A DNA stretch of 64,000 nt from CAMLIZ01 sp966212505 (GTDB taxonomy: Bacteria; Pseudomonadota; Gammaproteobacteria; Burkholderiales; Burkholderiaceae_C): NCBI GenBank assembly GCA_966212505.1, contig CBIHRS010000012.1, forward strand, positions 70,037-134,036, read 5' to 3'. Made by a program: the position numbers and the translations under genes. Below are positions 1 through 8,479 of this stretch, piece by piece (positions within the stretch are counted from its first letter, which is position 1; the number at the start of each line of letters is the position of its first letter). Below the pieces are notes generated by a model. It was not told where the DNA came from and searched no databases. It saw nothing but the letters and a program-made list of their open reading frames with translations.

Positions 1-1503
1 TACGGCGATGGCGAAGTCATCGTCGACGGCTCGGCCAAGGTCAGCGGCTGGACCCAGGTGTCCGGCTCGGTATGGAAGGCGCCCGTGGCCTTCACGCCCA
101 TCGCCGCCGTCGTCAACGAGGTGCCGCTGAAGCAGACCTACGACGGCGCCGCCGCGGTCACCCCGGGCTCGGGCAAGTGGTTCTACGACACCTCGGCCAA
201 GACCCTCACCGCCGACTTCGGCGCCACCAGCCCCGGCAGTGCCGACATCGTGGTGCCCAACGACGACGGCGCGCAGCAGCACGTCTACTTCTACGGCAGC
301 TACTACACCTTCAAGGGCCTGACGATCCGCGGCTCCGGCTCCAACGGCATCTGGGGCTACGGCAGCCACATCACGGTGGAGCGCTGCAACATCAAGTTCA
401 ACGGCAAGTCGGCCGTGAGCTTCCAGGGCGCGGGCGACACCGACAACGCAGTGCTCTACACCCAGGCCTATCACAACGTGCTGCTCAACTGGCCGCGCGG
501 CAACAACGGCTTTGCCGAATCGGGCGGCGGCTGGGCCGGCAGCATCGTGTGGTATGCCAACCTGCGGCCGCTGGCGCGCGGCAACGTCGTGTGGATGAAC
601 GGCGGCGAAGGCATCCTCTCGTACGGCACCGAGGCGGGCGTGTCCAGCGGCTCGGCGCTGTTCGAGCAGAACGTCGTCTACGACAACTGGTCGGTCAACA
701 TGTACTTCGACAACCAGCCCAACGACGTGGCGCGCAACAACATCATCTTCAACCACCCGGTGGACACGCGCACCTGGCTGAAGACCGGCAGCACCTGGCC
801 CTGGAACGAGCTCTACAAGTACACCGTCTGCCTGATGCTGGCCGACGAACAGAACTCGTCCGACGCCACCAACCACCACGCCAACCTGGCCAACACGCAG
901 GTCTACAACAACCTGATCGCCGGCTGCCGCATCGGCATCCGCGACTATGCCGAGGGCGATTCCGACACCGTGAAATACCACGGGCTGCGCAACACGCTGA
1001 TCGCCAACAACACCATCATCCTGCCGGCCGCGCCGCTGCCCAACACCGACACCATCGGCATCTTCCTGCAGGACAACACCACGCCCGGCGGCGCCAACCG
1101 CAACGCCAACTCCTTCATCCAGAACAACATCATCTACGGCTTCGCCGACGCGCCGCTGATCTGGATCCAGAACCAGAAGGCCTTGTCCGGCATCACTCTG
1201 AACAACAACGTCTACTACAGCGCCTACGCCACGCCGCTGCGCAGCGGCTTCGATGCCTCGGTGCAGAACGTGGGCTTCGCGGCATGGCGCAGTCTCACCG
1301 GTGCCGATGGCGCCAGCCTGTTCGCCGATCCGCTGCTGGTGGACGCCACCGGCTTCCAGGCGACCGGCACCACGCCCTACGACTACCGCAAGGCCGACCT
1401 CGGCACCTCGTCGCCCGCGCGTGGGGCCGGCACCGCGCAGTCGGCCTTCAGCACCAACCTGACAGGCGCCACGCGCGGCGCCTGGAACGCCGGCGCCTTC
1501 TGA
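1..1503 (+). CDS. Secreted right-handed parallel beta-helix protein, 5' end outside window
   Basis: The frame is open from base 1 to the TGA at 1501-1503, giving 500 visible residues with no N-terminus, so the gene begins upstream. The protein is rich in Asn, Gly and aromatic residues, with recurring NNxI/NNxV steps (for example ARNNIIF, YNNLIAG, IANNTII, IQNNIIY, LNNNVYY). This is the Asn-ladder look of pectate-lyase-like right-handed beta-helices (NosD/beta-helix repeat families). Such proteins are usually exported and bind or cleave polysaccharide. No catalytic residues can be assigned with confidence. It may be a polysaccharide lyase or a non-enzymatic surface protein. The gene ends nine bases before the convergent nucleotidyltransferase gene. 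Confidence 0.8.
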   Translation, partial: YGDGEVIVDGSAKVSGWTQVSGSVWKAPVAFTPIAAVVNEVPLKQTYDGAAAVTPGSGKWFYDTSAKTLTADFGATSPGSADIVVPNDDGAQQHVYFYGSYYTFKGLTIRGSGSNGIWGYGSHITVERCNIKFNGKSAVSFQGAGDTDNAVLYTQAYHNVLLNWPRGNNGFAESGGGWAGSIVWYANLRPLARGNVVWMNGGEGILSYGTEAGVSSGSALFEQNVVYDNWSVNMYFDNQPNDVARNNIIFNHPVDTRTWLKTGSTWPWNELYKYTVCLMLADEQNSSDATNHHANLANTQVYNNLIAGCRIGIRDYAEGDSDTVKYHGLRNTLIANNTIILPAAPLPNTDTIGIFLQDNTTPGGANRNANSFIQNNIIYGFADAPLIWIQNQKALSGITLNNNVYYSAYATPLRSGFDASVQNVGFAAWRSLTGADGASLFADPLLVDATGFQATGTTPYDYRKADLGTSSPARGAGTAQSAFSTNLTGATRGAWNAGAF

Positions 1504-1512
1504 CCGCAGCCG

Positions 1513-2133
1513 CTACTCGCCGACCACCCGCTCGGCGAGCGTGCGGATCTGGCGGGCATCGGCGCCTGGCCTCAGCGCGGCAGAAAACGCGGCATGCGAG
1601 GCCGGGTCATGCTCGGCCAGCCAGCGCAGCGCCTTCTTCGGCCCTTCGAACCAGCGGCCCCGCAGCGCGAAGTAGTCTTCGAGCAGCACCGTCAACAGCC
1701 ACACCCGGCGGTAGTTGCCTTCGTCGTCGCCACGCTCGATGCGCGTGGCCATCTTCATCGCCCAGCTCCTGCGCAGCGCGATCTCATCTGCGGGCAAGGG
1801 TGCCGGTCCTTCGGCGTGGAGCCGATCGAGGCGAGCGAGAAAGTCGTCGGCTTCCGCGCCCCGCTGCATCAAGACCTTGGCGCCACGCAGCTTCAGATGC
1901 TCCTCGGCCTGGCCCGCGAGTTCGGCCTCGGGATAGATGAAGACATCGAGGTACGCCCCATCGACCTGCCGCGCATCGCGGATGAGCCGCTCGACCGGGC
2001 CGAAGGCCGCGATGTCGTAGTCGCTGTCGGGGGTGGCGGTGCCGTTGGCGCGGGAGCCGTAGAGCAAGAGGGTGTGGACGCGATGCTGGCTCACCAGTTC
2101 GTTGCACACGCGATCGAGCACGGGATCGGTCAT
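1513..2133 (-). CDS. Nucleotidyltransferase-fold protein (MNT/KNT-like)
   Basis: The 206-residue product begins MTDPVLDRV. Near residues 23-42 it has LLLYGSRANG followed by DSDYDIA. This is the GS-x9-DxD active-site signature of polymerase-beta-type nucleotidyltransferases such as MNT and kanamycin nucleotidyltransferase. A helical region (about residues 110-206) follows. The substrate is unknown; such enzymes transfer AMP to drugs, proteins or tRNA. An upstream extension of the frame exists, but the ATG at 2133 overlaps the TGA of the preceding GST gene (ATGA), which fixes the start by translational coupling. It is the third gene of an acetyltransferase-GST-nucleotidyltransferase operon. Whether it is an antitoxin or a resistance enzyme cannot be decided from sequence. 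Confidence 0.82.
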   Translation of the reverse strand: MTDPVLDRVCNELVSQHRVHTLLLYGSRANGTATPDSDYDIAAFGPVERLIRDARQVDGAYLDVFIYPEAELAGQAEEHLKLRGAKVLMQRGAEADDFLARLDRLHAEGPAPLPADEIALRRSWAMKMATRIERGDDEGNYRRVWLLTVLLEDYFALRGRWFEGPKKALRWLAEHDPASHAAFSAALRPGADARQIRTLAERVVGE

Positions 2134-2789
2134 TGCGCGCTCAACTCGAACCGCCCCCGCGTGCGCAGCACGCTGGTCCGCTGCGCCATCGTCTCCAGCC
2201 AGCCCCACAGTCGCGGATGCTGCGCCTCGAGCAAGGCCCGCCCCTCAGGCGCCAAGGCCAGATAGCGCAGCATCGGATACGCATGCAGGTCGGCGAGCGA
2301 CAGCATGTCGCCCACCAGGTAGGGCTCGAGCGCGACCAGGTCGTCGAGCGCGCGCAGGCACTTGCCGGCATCGTGCAGGCCACGGGAGATCTCCGCTTCG
2401 TCGGCCACCCCGCCCTGCAACGGCATCCGCACGCGCTGCACGAACACGCTCCACACCATCGGCCGGTAGCCGTAGGCGTCGAGCAGGGCGATCACCTGGT
2501 TCATGCGCGCGCGCTGCTGCGGCGTGTGCGGCTGCAGCAGTCGGCCGGCGAAGGCCTCGTCGACGTAGCGAGTGATCGCGCTGGTTTCGTAGAGCATGAA
2601 GCCGCCCGCGCTCAGCACCGGGATGCGGCCGAAGGGATGCCGCCGCAGATGCTCGGGCGGCACGCCCTCGGGGCCGAAGATCTCGACCTCGTGCAGCACA
2701 TAGGGCACGCCCTTTTCTTCGAGCGCCAGCCGGGCGATGCGGGTGTAGACGCTGCGCTCCAGGCCGTAGAGGATGTTGTTGTCGGTCAT
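2130..2789 (-). CDS. Glutathione S-transferase family protein
   Basis: The 219-residue product has the usual GST length. The N-terminal thioredoxin-like half (residues 1-80) contains the cis-Pro segment GRIPVL near residue 55. It is followed by YETSAITRYVDEAF, the glutathione gamma-glutamyl-binding ES/TS motif at the start of helix 3. The all-helical C-terminal half carries the typical LSLADLHAYPML helix. It probably conjugates or reduces electrophiles in the cytoplasm with glutathione; the substrate is unknown. Its ATG overlaps the TGA of the upstream acetyltransferase, and its own TGA overlaps the ATG of the downstream nucleotidyltransferase. The three genes are therefore one tightly coupled operon. 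Confidence 0.9.
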   Translation of the reverse strand: MTDNNILYGLERSVYTRIARLALEEKGVPYVLHEVEIFGPEGVPPEHLRRHPFGRIPVLSAGGFMLYETSAITRYVDEAFAGRLLQPHTPQQRARMNQVIALLDAYGYRPMVWSVFVQRVRMPLQGGVADEAEISRGLHDAGKCLRALDDLVALEPYLVGDMLSLADLHAYPMLRYLALAPEGRALLEAQHPRLWGWLETMAQRTSVLRTRGRFELSAQ

Positions 2790-3301
2790 CTCGCGAGGAT
2801 AAACAGCCGTTCGGTCGGGGTGAGCTCGGCGGCCTCGGGTTCGTCACCTCGGGCGGCGGCAAAGCCGAGCCGTTCGAGCAGTGCGATCGAGCGCCGGTTG
2901 TCCGCTTCGGCCACCGCCATGCAGCGCTGCACGCCGTGCCGTTCGGCCAGGTGGTCGATCATCGCGCGGGTGGCTTCGCCCGCCCATCCCTGGCCCCAGT
3001 GCGCGGGCGAGAACACATAGGCCACCCAGGCGCTGCCGTTGCGCAGCACGGTGGCCTGCACATAGCCGATCGGGCCGGCGCCCTGCGGCATCACGGCCCA
3101 GTTGAACCACAGCTCGCTGCCATCGGGCGAGCGGCCGGACTGCAGGCGCTGGTAGAGGCTGCGAAGATGGTCCGCTGAGGGTGGCGGCCCGTAGTCGAGA
3201 TGCCGGTAGATCTGCGGATCGCGCAGCACCTCGAACATCGCCTCGGCATGGCCGGGCGTCAGCGGCTCGAGCAGCAGGCGATCGGTGCGTATCAATGGCA
3301 T
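2786..3301 (-). CDS. GNAT family N-acetyltransferase (RimJ/RimL type)
   Basis: The 171-residue product starts MPLIRTDRLLLEPL, the standard opening of the RimJ/RimL-like GNAT subfamily (Acetyltransf_3). The acetyl-CoA pyrophosphate loop is visible as GQGWAGEATRAM near residue 100. The C-terminal ADNRRSIALLERLGF helix is also typical. It transfers acetyl groups from acetyl-CoA to an amine; whether the target is a protein N-terminus or a small molecule is not evident. A 12-residue upstream extension is open, but the ATG at 3301 gives the family N-terminus. It is the first gene of the operon with the overlapping GST and nucleotidyltransferase genes. It lies downstream of lamB but a terminator-like structure separates them. 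Confidence 0.88.
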   Translation of the reverse strand: MPLIRTDRLLLEPLTPGHAEAMFEVLRDPQIYRHLDYGPPPSADHLRSLYQRLQSGRSPDGSELWFNWAVMPQGAGPIGYVQATVLRNGSAWVAYVFSPAHWGQGWAGEATRAMIDHLAERHGVQRCMAVAEADNRRSIALLERLGFAAARGDEPEAAELTPTERLFILAR

Positions 3302-3360
3302 CGGCGCATCGTGGCACAGGCCGCGACGCGCCGACAAACGCTCAGCAAAAAACGATCAGC

Positions 3361-3436
3361 AAAAAGACACGGGGCGGGCTACCGGCGGTGTTCCCCCGAT
3401 GAGTCCCCGAAGACGCCGGCCCCTGGCGCCCGCCCC
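3361..3436 (-). terminator. Probable intrinsic terminator after lamB
   Basis: On the minus strand GGGGCGGGC (3436-3428) pairs perfectly with GCCCGCCCC (3379-3371). A G/C-rich internal segment lies between them, and a run of five T follows at 3365-3361. It lies directly downstream of the lamB-type porin and upstream of the acetyltransferase operon. The loop is long (about 48 bases), so the exact fold is uncertain. Confidence 0.5.
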
Positions 3437-3444
3437 GCGGCGGC

Positions 3445-4644
3445 TCACCACCAGGCTTCGGCCTGGATGCCAACCGAGGTGCCGGCCTTCTTGTCGCCGT
3501 AGACCTGCTGCAGGCGGTCGGTCAGCGTCAGCCGGGCGGCATCGTTCCACACCGCATGCGTCAGGAACAGGCGCACCGTCGGGCGCGACCACGGGTCCTT
3601 GCCGGCCGACACCGCGCCGGCCACGGTGAACTTGGTCATGTGGCGGGTGTCGCCGCCTTCGGGCTTGACCATGTCGTGGCCCACTTCGACCAGCAGGCGC
3701 AGCGGGCCGCTGAGGTGGGTGTCGGTGCGGCCGCCGAGCGCGATCCACTTGGTGTCGACGCCGTTCACCGTGTTGATGCGGTACTCGCCCAGCGCATCCC
3801 AACCGGTGGCGCCGAACATGCCGCTCTGCTGCACCACGAAGCGCAGGTTGCGGGTGTCGCCCTGCTTGTCGCCCTTGATGCCCAGCAGCGTGCTGCCGCC
3901 GAAGGTGCCGTTGAGCGTCTGGTAGGCACCCACCGCCAGGCCCTTGGCCTGCTTGTCGGGTTCGACGCCGGTCACCTGGTCGCGGCTCTTCAGCTGCGCC
4001 GAGGGCGTGACGTAGATCGACAGCTCGCCGTCGGGCAGCGTCTTGATGCCGGTGGCGCGGATCGGCAGCTGGAAGCGGTTGTTGTTGGCGGCGTTGCGGC
4101 CGTTCATCATGAAGGCCACGCTGACCTTGGCGCCGCCCAGCTCCATGTCCTCGATGCCGGCGCCGTCGCCGTCGTTGTTCTCGAGGAACTGGTCGTTGAT
4201 GCCCGTCTGCAGGCGGTTGTAGAAGCGGCGGCCCGCCCACACGCGGCCATTGCCGAACGGCGCGATCTTGTTGCCGTAGGCGTAGATCTGGCCGAAGCGG
4301 GTGACGAGTTCGTCGGTGCCGCTGTCGGTGATGCCGCTGCCCGAGGTCTGGAACTCCTTGCCGCCCCACGCCCGGTAGACGCTGGGCATCACGCGCACGT
4401 GCCAGTCGGAGCCCTCGAACTCGGTGAGCTTGGCGTCGAAGGTGGGCTCCACCACATAGTCGCATTCATTGCCGAGGCGCCACTTGGTGTCGGCGCCCGG
4501 AAGGCCGTAGCACACCTGGGTGCCGCCGCGCAGGTTGATGCCGGTCCCGGCGCGCATGTAGCCCGAGAAATCCACGTTCAGCGCGCTGGCGCTCTGGGCG
4601 AGTCCGGCCAGGGTCATGGCCATCAGCAGGGGGGTCTTCTTCAT
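3445..4644 (-). CDS. lamB: LamB-type maltoporin / carbohydrate-selective outer-membrane porin
   Basis: The 399-residue product has a signal peptide (MKKTPLLMAM to SASA). The mature protein opens LNVDFSGYMRAGTGINLRGG and contains CYGLPGADTKWRLGNECD, which matches the LamB N-terminus and its first-loop disulfide. Other LamB marks are QIYAYGNKIAPF, WAGRRFYNR and the terminal aromatic IQAEAWW needed for barrel assembly. It forms an outer-membrane channel for oligosaccharide uptake. Two adjacent ATGs occur at 4647 and 4644; the second has the better ribosome-site spacing (GGAG five bases upstream), so it is used here. No malEFGK genes are nearby. It is divergent from a LacI-family gene that probably represses it. 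The true substrate could be maltodextrin or another glucan. Confidence 0.9.
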   Translation of the reverse strand: MKKTPLLMAMTLAGLAQSASALNVDFSGYMRAGTGINLRGGTQVCYGLPGADTKWRLGNECDYVVEPTFDAKLTEFEGSDWHVRVMPSVYRAWGGKEFQTSGSGITDSGTDELVTRFGQIYAYGNKIAPFGNGRVWAGRRFYNRLQTGINDQFLENNDGDGAGIEDMELGGAKVSVAFMMNGRNAANNNRFQLPIRATGIKTLPDGELSIYVTPSAQLKSRDQVTGVEPDKQAKGLAVGAYQTLNGTFGGSTLLGIKGDKQGDTRNLRFVVQQSGMFGATGWDALGEYRINTVNGVDTKWIALGGRTDTHLSGPLRLLVEVGHDMVKPEGGDTRHMTKFTVAGAVSAGKDPWSRPTVRLFLTHAVWNDAARLTLTDRLQQVYGDKKAGTSVGIQAEAWW

Positions 4645-4699
4645 CATGTCTCCGTGTCGTCTCCTAGGGGATGGATGTCGCCACGCGGGCGACGCTTTA

Positions 4700-4711
4700 G
4701 AAATCGTTTTC
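4700..4711. promoter_or_regulatory. Candidate LacI-family operator upstream of lamB
   Basis: GAAATCGTTTTC is a near-perfect 12-bp palindrome with a central CG (five of six pairs match). This is the architecture of LacI/GalR-family operators. It lies 56 bases upstream of the lamB start, in the AT-rich part of the divergent lamB-lacI intergenic region. A weaker relative, GAAGGCGTTTTC, lies at 4772-4783. Assignment to the neighbouring regulator is inference from position and symmetry. Confidence 0.5.
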
Positions 4712-4893
4712 AATATTCATTCAGAAAAATTTGGCGAAAAGTGCCCCACATCTCCAGAGAAAAGCATCTCTGAAGGCGTTTTCCTTTATGAAAAGGATTT
4801 CAAGTTGAGCGGACGCGAGTGTCTTTGTGTCCGGGTCGGCCTGTCAAGGCTGGCAGCCCTAGGGAAAATGCTAGGCCGCTGCGTGCAGGATCT

Positions 4894-4905
4894 GAAATCG
4901 TTACC
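4894..4905. promoter_or_regulatory. Second candidate operator, proximal to the LacI-family gene
   Basis: GAAATCGTTACC shares the GAAATCGTT core with the site at 4700-4711. It sits 31 bases before the chosen GTG start of the LacI-family gene. Two related sites about 190 bp apart would allow autoregulation or looping. The second half is degenerate, so this site is weaker. Confidence 0.35.
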
Positions 4906-4935
4906 ATTGCGACTCCTGATCCTCAACGGAAATCC

Positions 4936-5961
4936 GTGTCGCCCAGTTCCCGCCCCGCCACCCCACCCGCTCCGGTCACCGTGCTCGACGTCGCCCGTGA
5001 AGCCGGCGTCTCCGCCAGCACCGTGTCGCGCATCCTCAACGGCACGGCGCGCGTGGCGGCCGAGAAGCGCAACGCGGTCGAAGAGGCGATACGCCGACTC
5101 GACTTCCGCCCCAACCAGTCGGCCCGCAGCCTGAAGATGGGCCGCACGATGACGATCGGCATCCTCGGCCAGGACATCGACAGCCCCTTCTTCACCCGCG
5201 CGATGCGCGGCATCGAGGAGCGGCTGGCCGGCACCGGCTATGCGCCCATCATCGTTAGCGGCCACTGGAACGCCACCGAGGAGGCCGAGCGCATCCGCCT
5301 GCTGATGGCCCGCAACATCGACGGCCTCGTGATCCTCACCGGCCACCTCGACGACAAGCAGATCATCGAGTTCGCGCGCCACCAGCCGATCGTCGTGACC
5401 GGCCGCAAGCTCGAAGCCGACAACCTGCTCGCCACCTGGCTCGACCAGTCGCTGTTGGGCTACCTCGCGACGCGCCACCTGCTGTCGCTCGGCCATCGGC
5501 GCATCGCCCATATCGCCGGCCCGTCGGACCATTCGGATGCGATCGAGCGCCATGCAGGCTATCTGCGGGCGCATGCCGAAGCCGGCCTCACCCCCGAGCC
5601 GGCGCTGACCGTGCAGGGCGATTTCCTCGAGACCGGCGGCCTGATTGCGATGAACCGCCTGTTCGACAGCGGCCAGCCGTTCACCGCGGTGTTCGCCGCC
5701 AACGACCAGAGCGCCTATGGCGCGCGCATGGCGATGTACCGGCGCGGCATCCGCGTGCCTGACGACATCTCGATCGTCAGCGTCGACGACCTGCCGGCCT
5801 CGGCCTTCCTCACACCGCCGCAGACCACCGTGCGGCAGCCGATCTACGAGATCGGCCGCTATGCCGCCAGTGCGCTGCTGCAGTTGCTTGGCCACGCGGT
5901 CGAGCTCGAAGAGGTGCCGCCGCTGGAGCTGATCGTCCGCGAAACCACGCGCCGCGTCTGA
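4936..5961 (+). CDS. LacI family transcriptional regulator
   Basis: The 341-residue product has the complete LacI-family layout. The N-terminal helix-turn-helix reads VTVLDVAREAGVSASTVSRILNG, followed by the hinge helix (FRPNQSARSLKMG). A periplasmic-binding-protein-like effector domain (TMTIGILGQDIDSPFF onward) includes VFAANDQSAYGAR and the SIVSVDDL strand. The frame is open upstream to a GTG at 4819, but that adds an atypical N-terminus; the GTG at 4936 gives the normal family length. It is divergent from lamB and five bases upstream of a MATE transporter gene, so it likely represses the porin and perhaps its own operon. The effector sugar is unknown. Confidence 0.92.
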   Translation: MSPSSRPATPPAPVTVLDVAREAGVSASTVSRILNGTARVAAEKRNAVEEAIRRLDFRPNQSARSLKMGRTMTIGILGQDIDSPFFTRAMRGIEERLAGTGYAPIIVSGHWNATEEAERIRLLMARNIDGLVILTGHLDDKQIIEFARHQPIVVTGRKLEADNLLATWLDQSLLGYLATRHLLSLGHRRIAHIAGPSDHSDAIERHAGYLRAHAEAGLTPEPALTVQGDFLETGGLIAMNRLFDSGQPFTAVFAANDQSAYGARMAMYRRGIRVPDDISIVSVDDLPASAFLTPPQTTVRQPIYEIGRYAASALLQLLGHAVELEEVPPLELIVRETTRRV

Positions 5962-5966
5962 AGCCG

Positions 5967-7358
5967 ATGAGCAGTCCCCCCACCCGGCAGGCCCAGCCTG
6001 CCCGGCCCGCGCTGTTCGCGATCACCTGGCCGATCCTCGCGGAGCTGCTGCTCGGCCTCTCGGTCGGCCTGGCCGGCCTGTGGATGGCCTCGCGCGTGTC
6101 GGATGCAGCGTCGGCCGCGTTCTCGCTCGCCAACAATCTGCAGGCCGGCTTCTTCATCCTGTTCCGTGTGATCGGCATGGGCGTCAGCGTAGTCATCACG
6201 CAGAACCTGGGTGCCGGCAACCGCGCGGCAGCCGACGACACCGCGCGCATCTCGCTCGGCGCCAGCACCTGGCTCGGCATCGTCACCGCGCTCGTCGTCG
6301 CTGCGGCGGCCACGCCGATGCTGCGCTGGATGAATGCGCCGGCCGACGTGCTGCCACTGGCCTCGCCCTATCTGCGCGCGCTGTCGGTCGCGCTAGCGCT
6401 CGATGCCTACAACGCCACCATGTCGTCGGTGATGCGCGCCCACCTGCATGCGCGCGACACGCTGCTGACCATGGCATTGATGCAGCTGGTGCACCTGGCG
6501 CTCAGCCTGCCGCTGATGCAGGGCTGGGGCCCGCTGCCGGCGCTGGGCCTGGTGGGCTTCGCGTGGGCGGCCGCCGCGAGCCGGCTGTTCGGGCTGGCGA
6601 TGCACCTGATGCTGTGGCGCTGGCGACTCGGGCTGGTGCCGCATGGCCGCGACTGGTGGCGCGTGCGCTGGCAGCGGCTCGGGCCGATGCTGCACATCGG
6701 CATCCCCGGCGCGGCCGAGAACGTGGCCTATCGGCTCGCGCTCACCGTCACGGTGGCGGTGGTGGCGCGCATGGGCGCCGCCGAGCTCGCGACCCAGGGC
6801 TACACGATGCAGATCATGTACTTCGTGCTGCTGTTCGGCTTGGCCGTCGGCTTCGCGAGCGAGATCCTCGTGGGCCACATGGTGGGCGCCGGACAGCTGC
6901 ACGAGGCCAACCGGCTGATGGGCAAGAGCCTGCGCTGGGGGCTGGCCGTGTCGACCAGCTTGGCGCTCGCGGCCGCCCTCACCTCGCGCTGGACCATGCA
7001 GCTGTTCACGCACGACCCGCGCATCATCGACACCGCCTCCACGCTGCTGTGGATCACGGTGGTCCTCGAGCCGGGCCGCACCTTCAACCTCGTCGTGATC
7101 AACGGGCTGCGGGCCGCGGGCGATGCGCGCTTTCCGGTGATGGCCGGGGCGGCCTCGATGCTGTTCGTGATGGCCGGCGGCGCGTGGCTGCTCGGCGAGC
7201 GCCTGGGCCTGGGGCTGGCCGGCGTGTGGATCGCCTACGCGGCCGACGAATGGCTGCGCGGCCTCTCGATGGCCGCGCGCTGGTACCGCCGCGGCTGGCT
7301 GCCGGCGGCGCGGGCGACGCACCGCCGGGTGCAGGCCGCGCGGCGCGCCGGCCGCTAG
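5967..7358 (+). CDS. MATE family multidrug/solute efflux transporter
   Basis: The 463-residue product has about twelve hydrophobic helices. The opening FAITWPILAELLLGLSVGLAGLWMASRVSDAASAAFSL is the MATE N-terminal helix pair. The second repeat starts near GIPGAAENVAYRLALTV. The early VITQNLGAGN motif is typical of NorM/DinF-like members. It exports cationic compounds across the inner membrane in exchange for Na+ or H+; the substrate is not predictable. The ATG lies five bases after the stop of the LacI-family gene, so the two are co-transcribed. That is an unusual pairing for a sugar-type regulator. The gene ends 13 bases before the convergent minE. Confidence 0.9.
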   Translation: MSSPPTRQAQPARPALFAITWPILAELLLGLSVGLAGLWMASRVSDAASAAFSLANNLQAGFFILFRVIGMGVSVVITQNLGAGNRAAADDTARISLGASTWLGIVTALVVAAAATPMLRWMNAPADVLPLASPYLRALSVALALDAYNATMSSVMRAHLHARDTLLTMALMQLVHLALSLPLMQGWGPLPALGLVGFAWAAAASRLFGLAMHLMLWRWRLGLVPHGRDWWRVRWQRLGPMLHIGIPGAAENVAYRLALTVTVAVVARMGAAELATQGYTMQIMYFVLLFGLAVGFASEILVGHMVGAGQLHEANRLMGKSLRWGLAVSTSLALAAALTSRWTMQLFTHDPRIIDTASTLLWITVVLEPGRTFNLVVINGLRAAGDARFPVMAGAASMLFVMAGGAWLLGERLGLGLAGVWIAYAADEWLRGLSMAARWYRRGWLPAARATHRRVQAARRAGR

Positions 7359-7371
7359 CGGGAACGTCGCT

Positions 7372-7629
7372 TCAGCGCGCCGCTTCGGGCAGCTCGATCT
7401 TCACCTCGAGCACGTCGAGGTTGTCTTGCCGTTCGAGGTGGACCTTGATGTCGTCCGGGTTGATCGACACGTACTTCGAGATCACCGCCACCAGCTCGCG
7501 CTGCAGCGCGGGCAGGTAGTCGGCGCCCGAGCGGCCCGAGCGTTCGTGGGCGAGGATGATCTGCAGCCGCTCTTTCGCGACGCTCGCAGTCTTCTTCTTC
7601 TCGCCGAGCAGGAAGGACAGGAAGGACAT
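7372..7629 (-). CDS. minE: Cell division topological specificity factor MinE
   Basis: The 85-residue product begins MSFLSFLLGEKKKTASVAKERLQIILAHER, the amphipathic membrane-targeting and MinD-binding N-terminus of MinE. The C-terminal topological domain contains ISKYVSINPDDIKVHLER. MinE stimulates the MinD ATPase and drives Min oscillation, so that MinC blocks Z-ring formation only near the poles. It is the last gene of minCDE, five bases after minD. Confidence 0.97.
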   Translation of the reverse strand: MSFLSFLLGEKKKTASVAKERLQIILAHERSGRSGADYLPALQRELVAVISKYVSINPDDIKVHLERQDNLDVLEVKIELPEAAR

Positions 7630-7634
7630 CGCGC

Positions 7635-8450
7635 TCACCTCCCCGCGAACAGGCGCTTGAAGAAGCCCGGCTTCTGGGCATCGATGAAGCGCATCGGCTT
7701 GTCTTCGCCGAGGAAGCGCGCCACGAGGTCCTTGTAGGACTCGGACACATCGGTGTCCTTCAGGTGGATGGCCGGGATGCCCTGGTTCGAGGCCTGCAGC
7801 ACGGTGTCGGACTCGGGGATCACGCCCATCAGCCGGATGCGCAGGATCTCCTGGATGTCTTCCAGCGAGAGCATGTGCCCGTCCTGCACGCGGCCGGGGT
7901 TGTAGCGCGTGATGACCAGGTGCTCCTTGATCGGCTCCTTGCCGTCGATCGCGCGCTTGGTCTTGCTGCCGAGCATGCCGAGGATGCGGTCGGAGTCGCG
8001 CACCGACGACACCTCGGGGTTGGTCACCACCAGCGCCTCGTCGGCGAAGTGCATCGCCAGCAGCGCGCCGGTCTCGATGCCGGCCGGCGAATCGCAGACG
8101 ATGTACTCGAAGCCCATCTCCGACAGGTCTTTCAGCACGCGCTCGACGCCGTCCTTCGTGAGCGCATCCTTGTCGCGCGTCTGCGAGGCCGGCAGCACGA
8201 ACAGGTTCTCGCACTGCTTGTCCTTGATGAGGGCCTGGTTCAGGTTGGCCTCGTTGTGCATCACGTTGATCAGGTCGTACACCACGCGGCGTTCGCAGCC
8301 CATGATCAGGTCGAGGTTGCGCAGGCCGACGTCGAAGTCGATCACCGCGGTCTTGAAGCCGCGCAGCGCAAGCCCGGAAGCGAAGCTGGCACTGGTGGTG
8401 GTCTTGCCCACGCCGCCCTTGCCAGAGGTCACTACGACGATACGGGTCAT
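7635..8450 (-). CDS. minD: Septum site-determining protein MinD (membrane ATPase)
   Basis: The 271-residue product has the deviant Walker A GKGGVGKTT at residues 10-18 and the expected length. It also has the ParA/MinD motifs DFDVGLRNLD and CDSPAGIE. The C-terminal amphipathic membrane-targeting helix ends GFFKRLFAGR. It binds ATP, dimerises on the inner membrane and recruits MinC and MinE. It is the middle gene of minCDE. The start MTRIVVVTSGKGG has no competing upstream alternative. Confidence 0.98.
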   Translation of the reverse strand: MTRIVVVTSGKGGVGKTTTSASFASGLALRGFKTAVIDFDVGLRNLDLIMGCERRVVYDLINVMHNEANLNQALIKDKQCENLFVLPASQTRDKDALTKDGVERVLKDLSEMGFEYIVCDSPAGIETGALLAMHFADEALVVTNPEVSSVRDSDRILGMLGSKTKRAIDGKEPIKEHLVITRYNPGRVQDGHMLSLEDIQEILRIRLMGVIPESDTVLQASNQGIPAIHLKDTDVSESYKDLVARFLGEDKPMRFIDAQKPGFFKRLFAGR

Positions 8451-8479
8451 CGGTCAGGTCCTTGAGAGATTGAAAACGT

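Noticed and set aside
3445..4644. A maltose uptake operon
   Set aside because: Only the porin is present; no malE, F, G or K gene flanks it.
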